Source of the DNA: Terebella lapidaria
Lineage: Eukaryota > Annelida > Polychaeta > Terebellida > Terebellidae
Direction: 5' to 3'
Length of the DNA: 64,000 nucleotides
Assembly: GCA_949152475.1 (NCBI GenBank)
Contig: OX424564.1
Location: forward strand, 2,914,001-2,978,000
Positions 7,763 through 21,500 of the stretch are shown here, in pieces. A model generated the notes under the pieces. It had not been told where the DNA came from. It made no database searches and saw only the letters and a program-made list of their open reading frames with translations. The stretch's first letter is position 1; every line of letters starts with the position of its first letter. The translations under genes and the position numbers were made by a program.

Positions 7763-9040
7763 AATATCATAATATATGATTTTCCAGCAATATTCCATTT
7801 TGGCAAATATTTGCTGTATGGTAAATCAGGTGCAAGTTAACATACAGTAAGTACATATTTAAATAATTTTGATGTCAAAAATGTTCACGGCATTTATTAA
7901 GTTGCACTATGTTTGTGGAAGTTTTGTAATCCCAATTTTGATTACCAACTTTTACGGATTAGTCTCGAAGAGGACCACGAGAGTTTATGACGCATCTGTA
8001 ATTTGGTTACAGTGTGTTGCCAAGGATGATTGGCCAGCGCGTCACGCTGGTCTTCTAAGTTAGGGTAAAAACAGACCCACGGAAGGTAGGGATAAGTGGA
8101 CACGGTCCTGCTATTATTTCTTAAATAGAGTAGTCGCAAAAGGATCACAACACTTTCAAATTCAGAAATAATATTTCTGATTGTTTCCACGAGGTTTTAC
8201 GTTTTAATCCTGTGAATAAATGCAAATTCTGTGAGAGCTTTGCGATATTTGTTGATTTACTGTAATACATACGCATACAGTTGCGCAACAAAAATATGGA
8301 GCTAAATTTCTGATGTTGGCAGAACAATTACGAAAGGTTGCCGACTTTTATAGTTTACGATATAAAAGTGATAAAATGTGATGAAAAATATATTTTTACA
8401 CCAAAGTAGACGCATAAACTATCAATTTGAAGCAAAACATTCGGGCAACATAAAAACCACTGAATGTATGTGCTCGGATATACATCCATAGCTATGTTCT
8501 TCTTTGTTTATTATATGGAGAATAATGAACAATTTAATCCAATAAATTAAGGTTATTAATCACATAAACTTTCCCATCCCAACATATTTCCGATGGCCAC
8601 AAAAATAATTCTCTCCACTGTAGGTTACTTGTAACATTTCTAGATCAAATGGAGACGAAGGACTGTGAAAACTGAGTGAAAAAAAACAAAACAAAAGAAA
8701 AGCAGTTTGCATATCTGAAAATGACGTGTTGACGTATCAAGCACCGCCTAAACCTAAGGTAATCAAATTGTTGATATTATTCTGCCAGAATCCTGAAAAT
8801 AAGTCGTTACAAAAAGTGTGGACATCGTGATCCTCGTGTATGCACAGTGCATAAATAATACATATAAGTCAGGGTGACTAGATCGGCATATCAAAATGTA
8901 GAAGGCTAGCGACAACAACGTTGTAATACATCTAGCTAAGGATCCGACTAGTCCAGATTGAATGCAATCCACAACAGATTCGATCAATCTAGTTTTCATT
9001 CTTGTCGATATGGCAAGGCAGGTTTTTTTCATGTCTCTAG
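7763..9040. other. Gene-free AT-rich DNA
   Basis: I see no coding exon, RNA gene or clear repeat here. Short ORFs in this stretch have no codon pattern, splice context or domain. Confidence 0.6.
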
Positions 9041-9345
9041 AAAACATTATCACAAGTTAATTTGCAATAATGTTTGAACATAACACCCATTATATCAACC
9101 TGAATGCAAACAACATTTTCGTGTGGTATACATCATTATCACAAGTTGACATTATCACAAGTTAATTTGCAATAATATTTGAACATAACACCCATTATAT
9201 CATCCGGAATGCAAACAACATTTTCATGTGGTATACATCATTATCACAAGTTAACATTATCACAAGTTAATTTGCAATAATATTTGAACATAACACCCAT
9301 TATATCAACCTGAATGCAAACAACATTTTCATGTGGTATACATGT
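9041..9345. repeat. 105 bp tandem repeat, about three copies
   Basis: The marker GTTAATTTGC recurs at 9056, 9161 and 9266, exactly 105 bp apart. Each unit contains ATTATCACAAGTTAATTTGC, a CATAACACCCATTATATCA segment and an AACATTTTCATGTGGTATAC segment. Copies differ by a few bases, and the last is followed by a partial GTGGTATA duplication. Confidence 0.92.
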
Positions 9346-10225
9346 GGTATAAATCTTTAGTGATATATATATATAAATTAGGTCTATAATAGTTACGAAG
9401 CTAGGATGTAGAAAAGGATCAAAAGAATTACGAGAGATTATTATAAATTCACAGGATCTGCGTAATTATGTATGTGTAATTAAATCATTAAATTTAGCAC
9501 AACAAATCAGTGGTTCACATATCGTCATGCTCACATAAGGCTTTGTCATTGCAATACTTTGTAACCAGTTGGCGTCATAAAAATTGTGTCCTTGTGGTAA
9601 CACCAGGAATGCACCAGATTCTGACAAAATGATTTCGAATATTGTGTAAGATAATCGAATTAAAATTTTGTCCCTTGAACTGATTTCTACAGTCCTAATA
9701 GGACATGAGAAAAGTATTTTGGAGTAATACTCTTCATAATTAATTCGTCCACACGAAATACTAATTCGTCCAGATAAAATAGTGATTCACCCAGATGAAA
9801 TATTAATTCGTCGATACAAAAAATATGTCAGAAATCTGTGAGAAATCGTATTGAAATCATTGAAAACATCTGTGACCATATTTGTGTAGACAATTCAAAT
9901 AACTAAACCAGATTCTAAGACTTCATTCATGGAGATGCAAGGAAGCATTTTTTTGCACAATAAAGACTGGTTATATATAGATATTGTGTAATAATGGTCC
10001 ATACTTTCATTCTTTTGTTCGGATTTCTGATTTGTATGTGCTGTGATTGTCTCGGTATTTGGAATGTGTGAAACGCCACCAAGCAGGCAATATAAATGAG
10101 GCCTGGTTTTTTTGTTATGGGCTGTAAGTGCCTTTTTGAGAACAATTCTTTATTGTCATCAGCAGTGCTCTTAGGACCCCAGCAGAAAGGACGTGTCGCC
10201 GGAAGTTCCTACTCTCCTCTACATT
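9346..10225. other. Gene-free AT-rich DNA
   Basis: No gene recognised. A short variable repeat of the type AATTCGTCCA(G/C)A is seen four times at about 9740-9815 (spacing 20-30 bp). Confidence 0.5.
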
Positions 10226-10292
10226 ACCAGTGGCACTCGGATGTCCACTCTCCATTTCCTTCAATTTGACACCTTGGGGGAGTGCCACTGGT
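10226..10292. repeat. Perfect 13 bp inverted repeat (hairpin)
   Basis: ACCAGTGGCACTC at 10226-10238 pairs with its exact complement at 10280-10292 across a 41 base loop. It may be a small foldback remnant or a structured regulatory element; there is no other evidence. Confidence 0.7.
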
Positions 10293-13200
10293 TATACAAA
10301 AACCTGTTGCGCTAGACTTCAGTGTCAACATGATGTATGTGATATTATCATAGGACTGTTTGACACATTGAGGAGGTAATGAATACTATGAAAGAGGACG
10401 TAATTGTAAATTGGCACAATTCTTGTGGATGTATATAAATAGTCCAAAATTCGACAACTGAAAAATAATCTCTGTTAGCGTCCCTTACATACAATTTCAT
10501 CGATTTTGTCTGGACACTGAATTTTGAGATTGGATAACGGACTCGGTTTTGGTCATTTGGAATAATTTGTACTTCAGTATTGGTTCCATGTTTATCCATT
10601 GCAATCATATCGTAACCAACATGTTTGAGAACAACGTATCTCAAATCATAACAGCATGTGTTCAGGATATCTGAATATTAGAATATATATATAAAATCAC
10701 CAACTTTCAAATGTGTGACCTGTGAAATTAGTGTATATTATTATACGTTTGTATTTATATCAGTATCATCATTTCTCATTTTATCAAGCAGATAAATTAG
10801 ATTATTGAAACTTGTAATCACATATTTGATTAAGTTGTGCAGAACAGTTCTCAATGGGATGAGAGTTCAAGGGGCATTTACACTTGGTTAAGATGCATGA
10901 AAATTATTATATTACAATACAATTACAATACCTTTACACTGAATATGGAAACAGACAGGAACAGAGGCGAATGTACTTTCCAAACATGTCCATTTGAGCA
11001 CAGCTTAAACTGTCCATGTCATATCGTGACCTCAGTTTCATAAAACCGATTGTAACAATCGTTTCCCTAATGTGCATTTTATGGCACTATTGTGATCACT
11101 ATCGAAATGATATTAACATGGATGATCGAAGATCGAAAATGGAGCATATATGCAATCTGCAATGTGAGTTTTTCGGTTGAACCTTTGTTTACTCCATCCC
11201 ATAAACAAACACTGTACGAGGCATATCTCCGATATATGTTATAACTGAAAGTTGCCAATCTTCCTTATATTTCACGAGAAGATGAATATACGACCCAAAA
11301 GTCAAAACTTTTTTTTTTACTCTCTGTCCTGTAAATTAACTTCACTATAATCCATTGTTGCGATCGTTTCCCGCTTACTCCAAGCATATACAATAGTATG
11401 CACCAATAAGGTGTCGTGTGCGTTTGCACCATCACAAATGATAAGGTATTGGAAGTTCATTATACGTGATTAAGGCCCATTCATATTTCTGCACCGACAT
11501 CCAATGCCCATCAAGCTTGACACAACGCAGAATGTTCAGCAATAAATTGAACCATGTGAACTCTGTTTATGTCGACAACTTGACGCCTGTTTATACAGGA
11601 TGCCCAAATGATTCATATAATTCAAGAAAACTGGGTCCGCATAACAGAATAGAGAACACGTCGGTGCCGAGGAGACTGTAATAGCCAACGAGACGCCAAT
11701 CAGTGAATGCAATTTATAACAAATTCGAAGAAAACTGTCATTGATTTGTGTCAATATTGCGAAGGCGACATTGTTCAAAGGTCAAAAAAATTGAATTATA
11801 ACTTTACTCATAGTGATACCCAGGAGACTTATAAGAATATACACTCACCATCCAACGTTATATATTATACAGAAGGTAGTCCATATCGCAAATCCTGCCA
11901 TATTGTCATGACATGACTGACCAAGGAGATGTACAGGGAACCCGGACGATAACGAGAAATTATCATTGATCCAAAAATATGCAACGAAGCCACTAAAATC
12001 AGCACAAACCAGAAAGAAATTAGTGTTTTTTTATGGCATCGTGTTTCCATAGGGCTTCATCGTTGTCAATATTTTCGTAACTTGCTGACATGGAGATGGT
12101 TTATTTGTGATAGTATTATGCGAAACATATTGCACGAAGAAATATGGAACACTGATTTGTGCTCAGCATTGAGTTTCCTGACTGATTACTTGTCAGGCAA
12201 GTCAATAATGCGAATGGTATCGGCTCATACTGAATGGGTTTGTAATTGACAATGAAGTGCTTTCACGGATCTGTCAGTAATCTGCGTGACGATTTAAAAT
12301 CGTATACATCATGTAACCTTGAAAACCAAAGAGCTAAGTTGACGGGAAATGTATTGATTGCTTGGATTTTCAAAAGATTCGATCAAACCTTACCAGGCAT
12401 ATGTGAAAAAGTAGTCATTGTTCGTTAGAATTTAATAAGTATTTACGCGGAGAAGACTGAGAGTAGGAAATGTTCTTTTTTTTGAAGACGAACAATTTTG
12501 AAAATAGGAAGATGGCGTGACCACGAAATAAACAGCATTGATTTGGGAATGTTGAGTGTGAGAGGTACTTTCAACTATTTCCCATATCGTATTGTACCTG
12601 TTTCAGTATTTGCAGATAGTGAGACAAAGTTTGTGTTAAGATTGATAAGTATTTCCACACGAAACTCAAAAGTTAGAAACATCCTTCTCCTTCTTTGGAC
12701 AAAAAACAACTTTCAAATAAAAATATAGCGTGATTGTACATTAAACAACACTGAAAGTATTTTGATGCCTATACCAATCTCTTATGCATGGAAATTGCGA
12801 GCACCGAAACCAATGGAAACTGGAATATGTATGGCAATGAAATAATATATACGATGGATATCCTAACTGGCTCAATCAGTGGGAAGCAGTGTGTAAATGC
12901 AAGTATCAACCTATTACCGCAAATACAACTAGGTTTTGATGATGCGAATAGCGAGCCCCAAATATTTAACTCAGCCAAATATCTAAAACGAAAACCACAA
13001 TGAGTCGTCATTGGTAAATAGTGTGTAAAAGATACATATGCTTCTACTGTACACTCGCAGGAATGAGTCTACAACTGCCAAACAAGCAATGAATCTATAT
13101 AAAAACGCGAAACCAAACCCATGTACTAGGTATATAACAAGTTCATGAGTACCCAATCTCAAGCCATAAGGCTACTGAATGAATTTAGGTTTTTCAGGTT

Positions 13201-15126
13201 TAATGTGACGGGAGTGAAGATATAAATTTGCATTTATACCACATCTAGTTGACAAAAAACAATATCAATATTGAACGCCTATTGAGATCGTTGGATTACT
13301 AGGAACCCCGATGATAAATGCCTGTTGACAGGAGATCTCGTGACACTAGTATGACTGTTCTTGTGTCATAGTCTGTCTACTGTTGCTTTGGCCTTGTCAT
13401 TCAAACTTCACAGCTGAATGCTAAGATAAATCCTTCGGAAGCTGACACATGCCAACAATGCAGAATATCAAGTAATTTTATTTCAGGTAAGGGGCGATTT
13501 GAATAATTGATTTCAAGTGACGGTTGATGGTTTTCAGAGGTTGATGATTGATGGTTCTCAGCCATGGGAGTGAAATATCCACATTTCAAAGTTTGCGAAT
13601 ATAGAAGCGACAGCGAGCATTGGTGAATGAATGTTTATTTGCTGTATTTTGTACATGTACAAAAAAATGACAGTCGCTATAATAGGCCTAAAATTATTAT
13701 AACTACAAGCGTTATATGATTAAATAAAAGAACGTGTTTTGCAAAGATAAAACCACACGAAATTTATATGCATGTAAAATATAATCATACAGTACACAAT
13801 ACAAAGACACAAACTCTGCAGACTGTCATGCTTCGTGAAATAATACAGATCTAGACCATTCATAAGAAAAAAGTGCACTGAAATTACTCTGTGACATTAC
13901 ACGTGGGGAACCGTTTTGATCATTAAGGTCAAAATCAAGGTTACCACTCAAATCATTTCGTTAGATGACTTCTCACACATGTATATGGATATGCCAATAA
14001 CTGAGATCAATGTAACTCCAATATATTCTATTTCAAACGTCATTTTTCATGCTGGCTCAAGACATATGGTGACTTGACCAGACCCCTCGGAAAATCGAAA
14101 TGGCCATCATAAGCAGACTGACGATTCAAGGGCAATGTTTTAACTGCATATAATTGAGCCTCTTGTGATTCTGGACAGAGCTTGATCATGTATCATGATA
14201 TACGAGAAATCACATATGGTGGTTCGTTTGTATAACCGCGAACTTGAGCTCAGAAAACCTCGATTGGTAGGTTCAAGGTCACACCGGATGTGAAGTGTGT
14301 GAAGTTGCCTCCGCAGGCAATTACTCAATGGAACAATTATAGCATTGACTCGTGTTCTCCTATGCATAATACATCACATAAATATCATTGTCTGAATTGT
14401 GGAACACGTTTGAGTAACTCACATCGGTCTTTTATGGTTGCTAGTACACCTGATTGAAAAGAAAATTATCAAGAAGATCTAACGTATTTCTATCATCATC
14501 ATCAATATATATATATAATCAACAGTTTCATCAGTGCCGATCGGTATATCATATTTTGTGTTGCATTATGCATTGACCGTTGGATCATAACGTTCAAATG
14601 ATTTGGGCTCATTTATGTTTTCCTCTCCATATATTTCTGAAACAATAACTCCATTGCTATTATGTTTGTGTGGTTATGCTTTTTGTCCCTCGATATATAT
14701 ATTGATAAGTCAGACCTCTCTCTGGAATTGGGGACTTCCATCGCAAAAATTTAAAAAAAGTTGGCACTTTATCCCGATGTAATAAAACTCGCCTGTAAAA
14801 GACAAGTCTTATTCGAAGACACCAGCATACAAATACTGAGCGGAGCAAAATATTGATATGGTGAAGGAGTAGAGAACAGGACATGTCCCAAATGTGCTAT
14901 AAATGCGAAAAATCGCATTCGAACACGAAAAATTCGCACGTGAACGCTAAAATTTCGCGCGCGCGAACGCGAAAAAAAAAATCACGCACAGGCTTGTCCT
15001 CTTTGGGGCTCCGTATCATTCGTGTACCCTTGTGGGGAATAATGTGTCACTCGTCACCTGATCGTTTTGCGGACGCGTACTTCCCTCTTGACACAAAAAT
15101 TTTGTCATATTATAGGATCGGAAGAC
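10293..15126. other. Gene-free AT-rich DNA
   Basis: No gene, tRNA or large repeat was recognised. A CpG-rich patch of short repeated GCGAAAAA and TTCGC blocks lies at about 14903-14980. One minus-strand ORF near 10348-10675 looks slightly protein-like but has no family match I can name. Confidence 0.5.
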
Positions 15127-15506
15127 TTATAGATGTGTAATGCCCTGATATCTTTTCAGTTCTTCCCCATTGATTGTGTTGAAGACCACAGGTAGCTGAC
15201 AGATTCGGAAGTCTTCGCATGTCGCTGCATCACCAACAGTACTTAAGGGGTCCCTTCTCGCTTCCCTGAGAGGTATCTGGTTCAAGGATGAAGTGTACAT
15301 GAAGGTGGTCATCCTGGAAGAGTGCACGGGGTTACTCGCAGGTATAATTGGTTGTGTTTGCCGGGGACAAAGGAGAACTGCACGTGTTCGAGCAGGATGT
15401 CTTCAGTGTCAAGTACCTGATCTGACACATCTCGTCGACTGTGGAAACCAGTGTGTCTACAGGGCAAGTTATAGAAGACGTCAGAATGTCTGAGCTGGGT
15501 CCCCAC
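15127..15506 (-). pseudogene. Coding-like island with a frameshift, unknown protein
   Basis: This stretch has more GC than its surroundings. Two overlapping minus-strand frames (15506-15309 and 15327-15127) would join after a frameshift into about 125 residues containing segments such as LLEHVQFSFVPGKHNQ and TTFMYTSSLNQIPL. The composition looks protein-like, but no start, splice site or domain is convincing. It could be a decayed exon or transposon fragment. Confidence 0.25.
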
Positions 15507-15759
15507 TAGTGGCTATTGTGGAAGATGTACATTGTCTTTCCTGACGGAATTTGAAATCAAGGGAGAAAATACGAAGTGGAAGGTATTTCAATAGAATATC
15601 ATATAGCTAATTTTATTATAATGACAGTATGCATGTAGATTATCCGCATTACGGTTCATCTATTACCTTTGGACTACGGGGCTGACGTTTCGAATAATAA
15701 TAATTTTTCAAAATATTATTTTCTGCTCTTCCCCCACAATGTTTGCAGTTAATGAAGTT

Positions 15760-16843
15760 ATTTGTTATGCAGAAACCCATGGTGAAATCCTGCGATAAAC
15801 ATAAACATGGAACCATTACCCAAGTATAAATTGTTCCGAGCGAGCAAAACGAGTCCGTTTTCTGTTATCTCAAAGTCCCATGTCAGGCAAATTGGAGAAA
15901 ATTTTATGAAACTTCACGAACCCCATATATGGCCATAAGGAGGCGAAATCAGGTGTTCAGGAAACCAGGTGTTCAGGAAAGAGCAACCGTCATGTGGCAG
16001 TCGTCATGACGTTCACGAGAGCGTGCTGGAGCCACTTCAGTGCATTCAAAACTATGTTGTTCACGTTCACACTACACGTCACAAAACATGCTGTCGTATT
16101 GCAGCTATTACTGCAAATGTATGTTATTATATGGCGAAAGCACCACGTATTCGCTCAATTTACGCAATGATATGAAATTGTTCGAGTCAATCCATTCATT
16201 TAATAGATATTTCATCTCATCATCTTCCTTCTCCAAGGTATGAATTTTTCATCTTCTCTCGTAATTGTCATTTTGTATATGTTGGAGTTATCGACTTGCA
16301 AAAATCACCTGCTATGGCTTCGTGTTTATTTGTATCAGATAGTATCATATCATGGGATACATGTATAAACAGGTAATTATATCTTTGTATATGAAGTTGA
16401 GTAATTCCTCATGGTCTGATTATACATGTCTATAGAAATGCAGAAATAGTTCAAAACCGCATGCAAATAAGAATAAAAAGACTTTGTTGTTATTCAGAAA
16501 ATGCCTTCTAGGATTGTTATCTTTTTTTTTGTTATGCAGAAACCCATGGTGAAATCCTGCGATAAACATAAACATGGAACCATTACCCAAGTATAAATTG
16601 TTCCGAGCGAGCAAAACGAGTCCGTTTTCTGTTATCTCAAAGTCCCATGTCAGGCAAATTGGAGAAAATTTTTTTATACATGTATAAACAGGTAATTATA
16701 TCTTTGTATATGAAGTTGAGTAATTCCTCATGGTCTGATTATACATGTCTATAGAAATGCAGAAATAGTTCAAAACCGCATGCAAATAAGAATAAAAAGA
16801 CTTTGTTGTTATTCAGAAAATGCCTTCTAGGATTGTTATCTTC
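15760..16843. repeat. Interleaved local duplication (A1 ... B1-A2-B2)
   Basis: Segment A (about 140 bp) occurs at 15763-15904 and again at 16530-16671. Segment B (about 167 bp) occurs at 16357-16523 and again at 16677-16843. Copies are nearly identical. The second A copy sits exactly between the two B copies, with T-runs at both joints (about 16522-16530 and 16670-16676). This is either a recent duplication with template switching or an assembly artefact. Confidence 0.88.
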
Positions 16844-17498
16844 AAAATCTGATAATGGGTGATACATGCATTTGCTTTGAACCGTGTATGGACCGAGAAC
16901 TCGAAAGCATGGTTTGAGCATGGTTTTTGATAACGCTAATAATATGAATCGAATTCGCATCTATATTGAACATTATTATCATACAAATATATCGTATTCA
17001 GCCAAGGTTGATCAATGCATTACGCGTACTGCAAAGGCAAGTTGCTTGAAGTAACAATTGATGAAGCTGTGTGAATTGGGTTGGAATATTAGGATGTTAT
17101 TTTTCATAATTCGACATACCAGAGCTTGTAACTGACACGTTTAACATAATTCATGGCATAAATAGTGTTCCTGGAAGTTTTTCTCTGCTGATCATGGAAT
17201 AGGCCGTCTCCCCTTTAGACATAGGCCACGCTAAATAAATTAAGTCTGCAGAAATACGACATATATAACCTTGTTTCAGGATGGAAATGTTTCCACATGT
17301 TTGAGAATTTCATTCCTAATGAAAATTGGACGACAATATGTTTAAATCGTGGTTACTTTCAAACTTTCCTGATTCTCTATCGTGCACACGTGGATACTTA
17401 AATAGTACAGAAGAACACAACATATACGTGTCTATAAAACACAGAGGACATAATCAGCTACGGCGACTTGGCAAAGTAACCCATATAGGATAGCAATA
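16844..17498. other. Gene-free DNA 3' of the FkbM gene
   Basis: Nothing recognised. On the minus strand it would carry the 3' UTR of the methyltransferase, but no AATAAA could be assigned with confidence. Confidence 0.5.
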
Positions 17499-18590
17499 TT
17501 ATTTGAGGTCCCTGTGGTGGGTGTGGTTAACTGCCTTGCTCCAATAGATGTCGGAGGGCCAGCTCAGCCATTGTTCCACGTCTAAGAGTCGGTTATCTGA
17601 GCAGGACCATGGTTTGTATTCTAGCGCCAGCAGTAGCGCCACCATCTCATGTATCATCGTCAGGTCAGCGGTCGTGCGTTTGACGTCATTCCTGAGCATG
17701 CTCGCACAGTGACTCCACTCCATCAGAATCAGGGGAACCTCCACTGCGTCGAAGAACTCGCGAGCATGTGCAAACACCCGGTGCTCGTAGCCCTGGACAT
17801 CAACTTTGAGAATGGCTTTTTCAAATTCACAAAAAGGCAGCAGGTCGTCAAGAGTGATCAGTCCAGTGTAAGTGAAGCCATCAATAACTGGAGGAGAATC
17901 CACGCTGATCCCAACCACTTGTTCGACAGTAGTGTTACTCTTGAAACTGTTATTGACATGGAGTCGACCGAAGCCTTGCATGTCTCCGACGGCCACTTCC
18001 AGCAAGGTGACTCTATCCTGGAATTTGGCCGTCACCAGAGACTCAGCCATGAGGTTGTTACACTCTTTGTAAGGCTCCACAGCGAGCACCTTTCGGCCGA
18101 GCGAGGCCGTCGTCAGCGAGTACACGCCGAGGTTGGAGCCCAAGTCGAGCAGCCCAAGATCCTTGTCGTTCAGCAGCTGGTGCTTCATTATAACCAGTGC
18201 CTCCGGCTCCCAGGTCCCGCTCAGGGTCACGTGTGCCGTCACGATCGGGTCCTCTATGAAAGAGAACACGCACATGGACCAGTCTTGCTCCCCGTCAAGG
18301 TAGTATCGTTCGCAGTCTGTGTCCTCGACCGTGCTCAAGTCGTAGACACGGACAAGTTCTTTGAGCCTCCCCATAGTCGGCTTCTTGCTGAAGTGTACTC
18401 TCCCTCGAGGATGTGCTCCAAGGACGTCATCGTAATAACCTATGACGTCATGATCGTCACGGGCCAATAAATACAAGAGAACGAATAAACACATGGCCAA
18501 TATCAATAGCACAGATCGCTTGAATCCGCTGATTGCCATTTTTGGAAATAATCTGCAGACGTAGTGTTTCAAAATACGATAGACACCCAT
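17499..18590 (-). CDS. FkbM-family methyltransferase, type II membrane protein
   Basis: The 363 aa intact single-exon ORF is predicted to transfer a methyl group from S-adenosylmethionine to an oxygen of a sugar or similar acceptor, probably in the Golgi lumen. A short cytoplasmic N-terminus precedes a signal anchor at about 26-43 (LLILAMCLFVLLYLLA). The Rossmann core starts with motif I LLDLGSNLGVYSL (147-159) and the acidic end of strand 2 in AVEP (170-173). Later FkbM landmarks are LDDLLPF (247-253) and LKVDVQGYE (261-269). Possible N-glycosylation sites are NNS at 213 and NHT at 355, on the side predicted to be luminal. The start at 18590 is the first in-frame ATG; one at codon 18 would also keep the anchor. 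GC content is well above the flanks. Intronless FkbM genes with an N-terminal anchor are common in lophotrochozoans. The donor or acceptor substrate is not readable from sequence. Confidence 0.9.
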   Translation of the reverse strand: MGVYRILKHYVCRLFPKMAISGFKRSVLLILAMCLFVLLYLLARDDHDVIGYYDDVLGAHPRGRVHFSKKPTMGRLKELVRVYDLSTVEDTDCERYYLDGEQDWSMCVFSFIEDPIVTAHVTLSGTWEPEALVIMKHQLLNDKDLGLLDLGSNLGVYSLTTASLGRKVLAVEPYKECNNLMAESLVTAKFQDRVTLLEVAVGDMQGFGRLHVNNSFKSNTTVEQVVGISVDSPPVIDGFTYTGLITLDDLLPFCEFEKAILKVDVQGYEHRVFAHAREFFDAVEVPLILMEWSHCASMLRNDVKRTTADLTMIHEMVALLLALEYKPWSCSDNRLLDVEQWLSWPSDIYWSKAVNHTHHRDLK

Positions 18591-21500
18591 TCCTCCAAAC
18601 TCAGATGCTGTACTTTAACACTCTGAGACTTGGTGTATGTATCATTCACACAGTAGCATTCATATTTAGTCGATAAGTTCGCACGTGTAACATGCAAGGA
18701 GCAAAGGGGGCAATCTTCTATAAAATACATTAGAGTAAGATAGTCACCTCTTCTTGTGCATGGGAATGTTTCTAATCTCCTCACCAGTCATTATTGAAGT
18801 ATTATTGATTCCACACATGTACTTGTCATAAGTTGAACACTAATGGACATTGTTTCACGCCATATGTTCTACATCTTATTGATTGTGTTTCAAGTAGCGA
18901 TCTATGATATTTGATAATGAGTAACTTATGTAGATGCTTGAATTCATGAAGTTCACAACAAACACTATGAAACCATACATATACGTTTCGGCCCAAGTAG
19001 CGCACCTTACTCTGTTAATACTACTCACCCACTGAAAGTATAACATATTTAATCCGTCTGGCACATTTTTAATCTTCATTGAATTGAGAATAAATAGTAA
19101 GCTGCGCTACATGGGCCCGATTTTTGCATGGTTCGCATAGCAGCTGAATAAAATTTCGTTTGCAGCCTGTTGGAAGATTTGCGGCTACAGACTTATTGTG
19201 TCTTGTGAATAAAAGAAATGTGGAAATGTCATAGCCTGCAGAAAATCTGATTTCAGCAAATTTGAATGTGCTCAGAATGATGTAGAGATTTACAGTTCTA
19301 ACTGCAATGGATGTTGACAGCCGTATTCTCCATGTGAATATGTATACAAATTGGTTGAAATGTTGCTTTAATCTGGGCCTTCCTGTTAAGTATTTAAATG
19401 ATGATATCCTATCAGTACACCTATCAGCGTGCTATATCCAATATATTTGGGGGAATACACCGCACAATATCACAATAAACGTCGGGGTTTATTATTCAGT
19501 ATTTATTCCCGGAAGAATGTGTGAAGATGGGATTTGAGATGGAAATTGGTTTTATGATAGGAACAGATACAGCAGAATATGCACCTGTGAAAACATGTGT
19601 CAGGCTGAAATTAACACGATTTCGATGATTGTTTATGCTAAAATGCTTTTATGCCATTAGAAGCAAAATGAACAAGTTCAGGAACAACTTCACGTTCATC
19701 CGCTGACCCAACAGAAACAGAATAATTGAAGGTTCACATCTGACCTTGAGTGTATTCTGTCAGATATTCGAAAACGGCTTTTCGTGTAGGAGTTGGGTTC
19801 CATATTGACGTCATCAAGATCGTATACTAAAAGACAATATGTTGTTGGTAGATATCCCTGAACATAAATTCACACAAGTAGAACCTGCCACGACAAGGTC
19901 CGAGGGCATTATTTTAGTGTGTACAATGCCACTTTAACGTAGGCAAAAAATCACACAAAGCTGTCGTGTTGTTACTACATCTGGCATGCTCGCAAAGCAG
20001 GGATAGACAACGTAACTAAGGGAGTTTGTGAGACATTTTTTGGCATCAAAATGTTCTGGACCTCCGTCAGGATAATGCACGATTATTTAATTCCTGAGCT
20101 CGAGTCTGTTATCAAATCTCCTTGTCCCACACTCAGTAATTCCTTCTTTTTTTCACAGCAACACTGTTTGAGCAACTAACATGTTTGTTCCTAATAAACG
20201 TTAAATGCTCTACCCGTGGCAGATCGTTTGATCGTTTCCTAGCCACTGACAGCTCACAGAATCGCACTAAGTGAAATTTGATACCGTAATCAAATGACAA
20301 ACAAGTTTCCTGCAAAATGCACAATTTCCTCTTCCGTTGCAAACATCACCTCCAGCAATCTAGTTGCTGCCTTTTTTGGCGAACATGAAAGTTCATGTCC
20401 GATCATGACACTATAGCAACGTACAATAATCGTCATATTTCAACGTAATAAAATGTATATAAATGGTTCAAATCACAGCTAAACATATAGTAAAGAGGGA
20501 TAAATGGATAAAAGTTTTATTGGCGTGTGTTTGAATCGTGGTTGTGGCAACCTATTTTAAGCACTTTTCACCTGTTTTGAACTCGTTTCTGTGCGATATT
20601 TCAGTCTGTGGACAGAATAAAAATACTGCCGGATGATGTTACAAACGTGGTTCCTGTTTCATGAAGAACCCAAACTGAGTTCATGCACAATTATCAAACG
20701 TGATTTGAACTACACGGTCACGTCTTTAATTACGTTCTGAAAGTCATGGGATACTTCAACACATGCCAGTGTCTGTATAGCTTTGCAACATGATGTGTCA
20801 TTCAACCAGTTCATGCTCCTAGAATGGAAAATGCTTCAAGAAAAGTAACTAAATTCGTTTTTAAAAAATTCGTTTACCATATAACATTTTAATGGTTCTG
20901 TAGAACACAGGTGTTACTGCTATGATCACAGAAGACAACAGCACAGCACTAGTATCCAACATGGTATACTCACATTAATCACGGTGTCATATGTATCCGT
21001 CCGAGAAATATGCTAATGAATCTTATTCTTACCCGTATCGGGATGATATGCAAAATTGATACCGGGTTCCTTTGGCAGTATGTTGACAGGCAACGTTTAG
21101 AGATCTAACACACAATGATTTGCACATACCCTGCACACAATGTACACATACATTGCATGTATGGACAAAATGCGTTTATTCTTTATCATGTCCACTTTTT
21201 CACACAGTGATCCTCAGTAGGCGAGATGACTTGCTAACTGGACACTAAAAGGATTGGAGCCAATAACAGATTCGAACGGGACAGGGAGCGAACATAAAGG
21301 TTAACTGCTTCGATCTCTTGTACACCTTTACACTCCACATATTATTGATTTTCATTTGTCAACTTCCATGATCAATTCTTTGTTTCTGCAGTATTTCTAT
21401 GTGTCATTGATATCATTTTTCCCGTGAATGCATAATTATGTAACTCAACTCGAAACACCTGCTGTGCATCAAGTTTCGAGTTGTGCAGGAAAATCAATAG

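Noticed and set aside
10348..10675. Minus-strand ORF of about 110 codons with protein-like composition
   Set aside because: A possible acceptor TTCAG precedes it, but no partner exons, domain or codon bias convinced me.
15293..15340. MKVVIL start resembling the trefoil signal-peptide exons
   Set aside because: After six residues the sequence turns charged (EEC), there is no acceptor before it and no trefoil exon after it.
17649..18470. Long plus-strand ORF of 273 codons
   Set aside because: It lies fully antisense to the FkbM methyltransferase, which has clear motifs; the antisense frame is a by-product of its GC-rich codons.
21240..21300. tRNA B-box-like GATTCGAAC
   Set aside because: No matching A box, acceptor stem or cloverleaf could be drawn around it.
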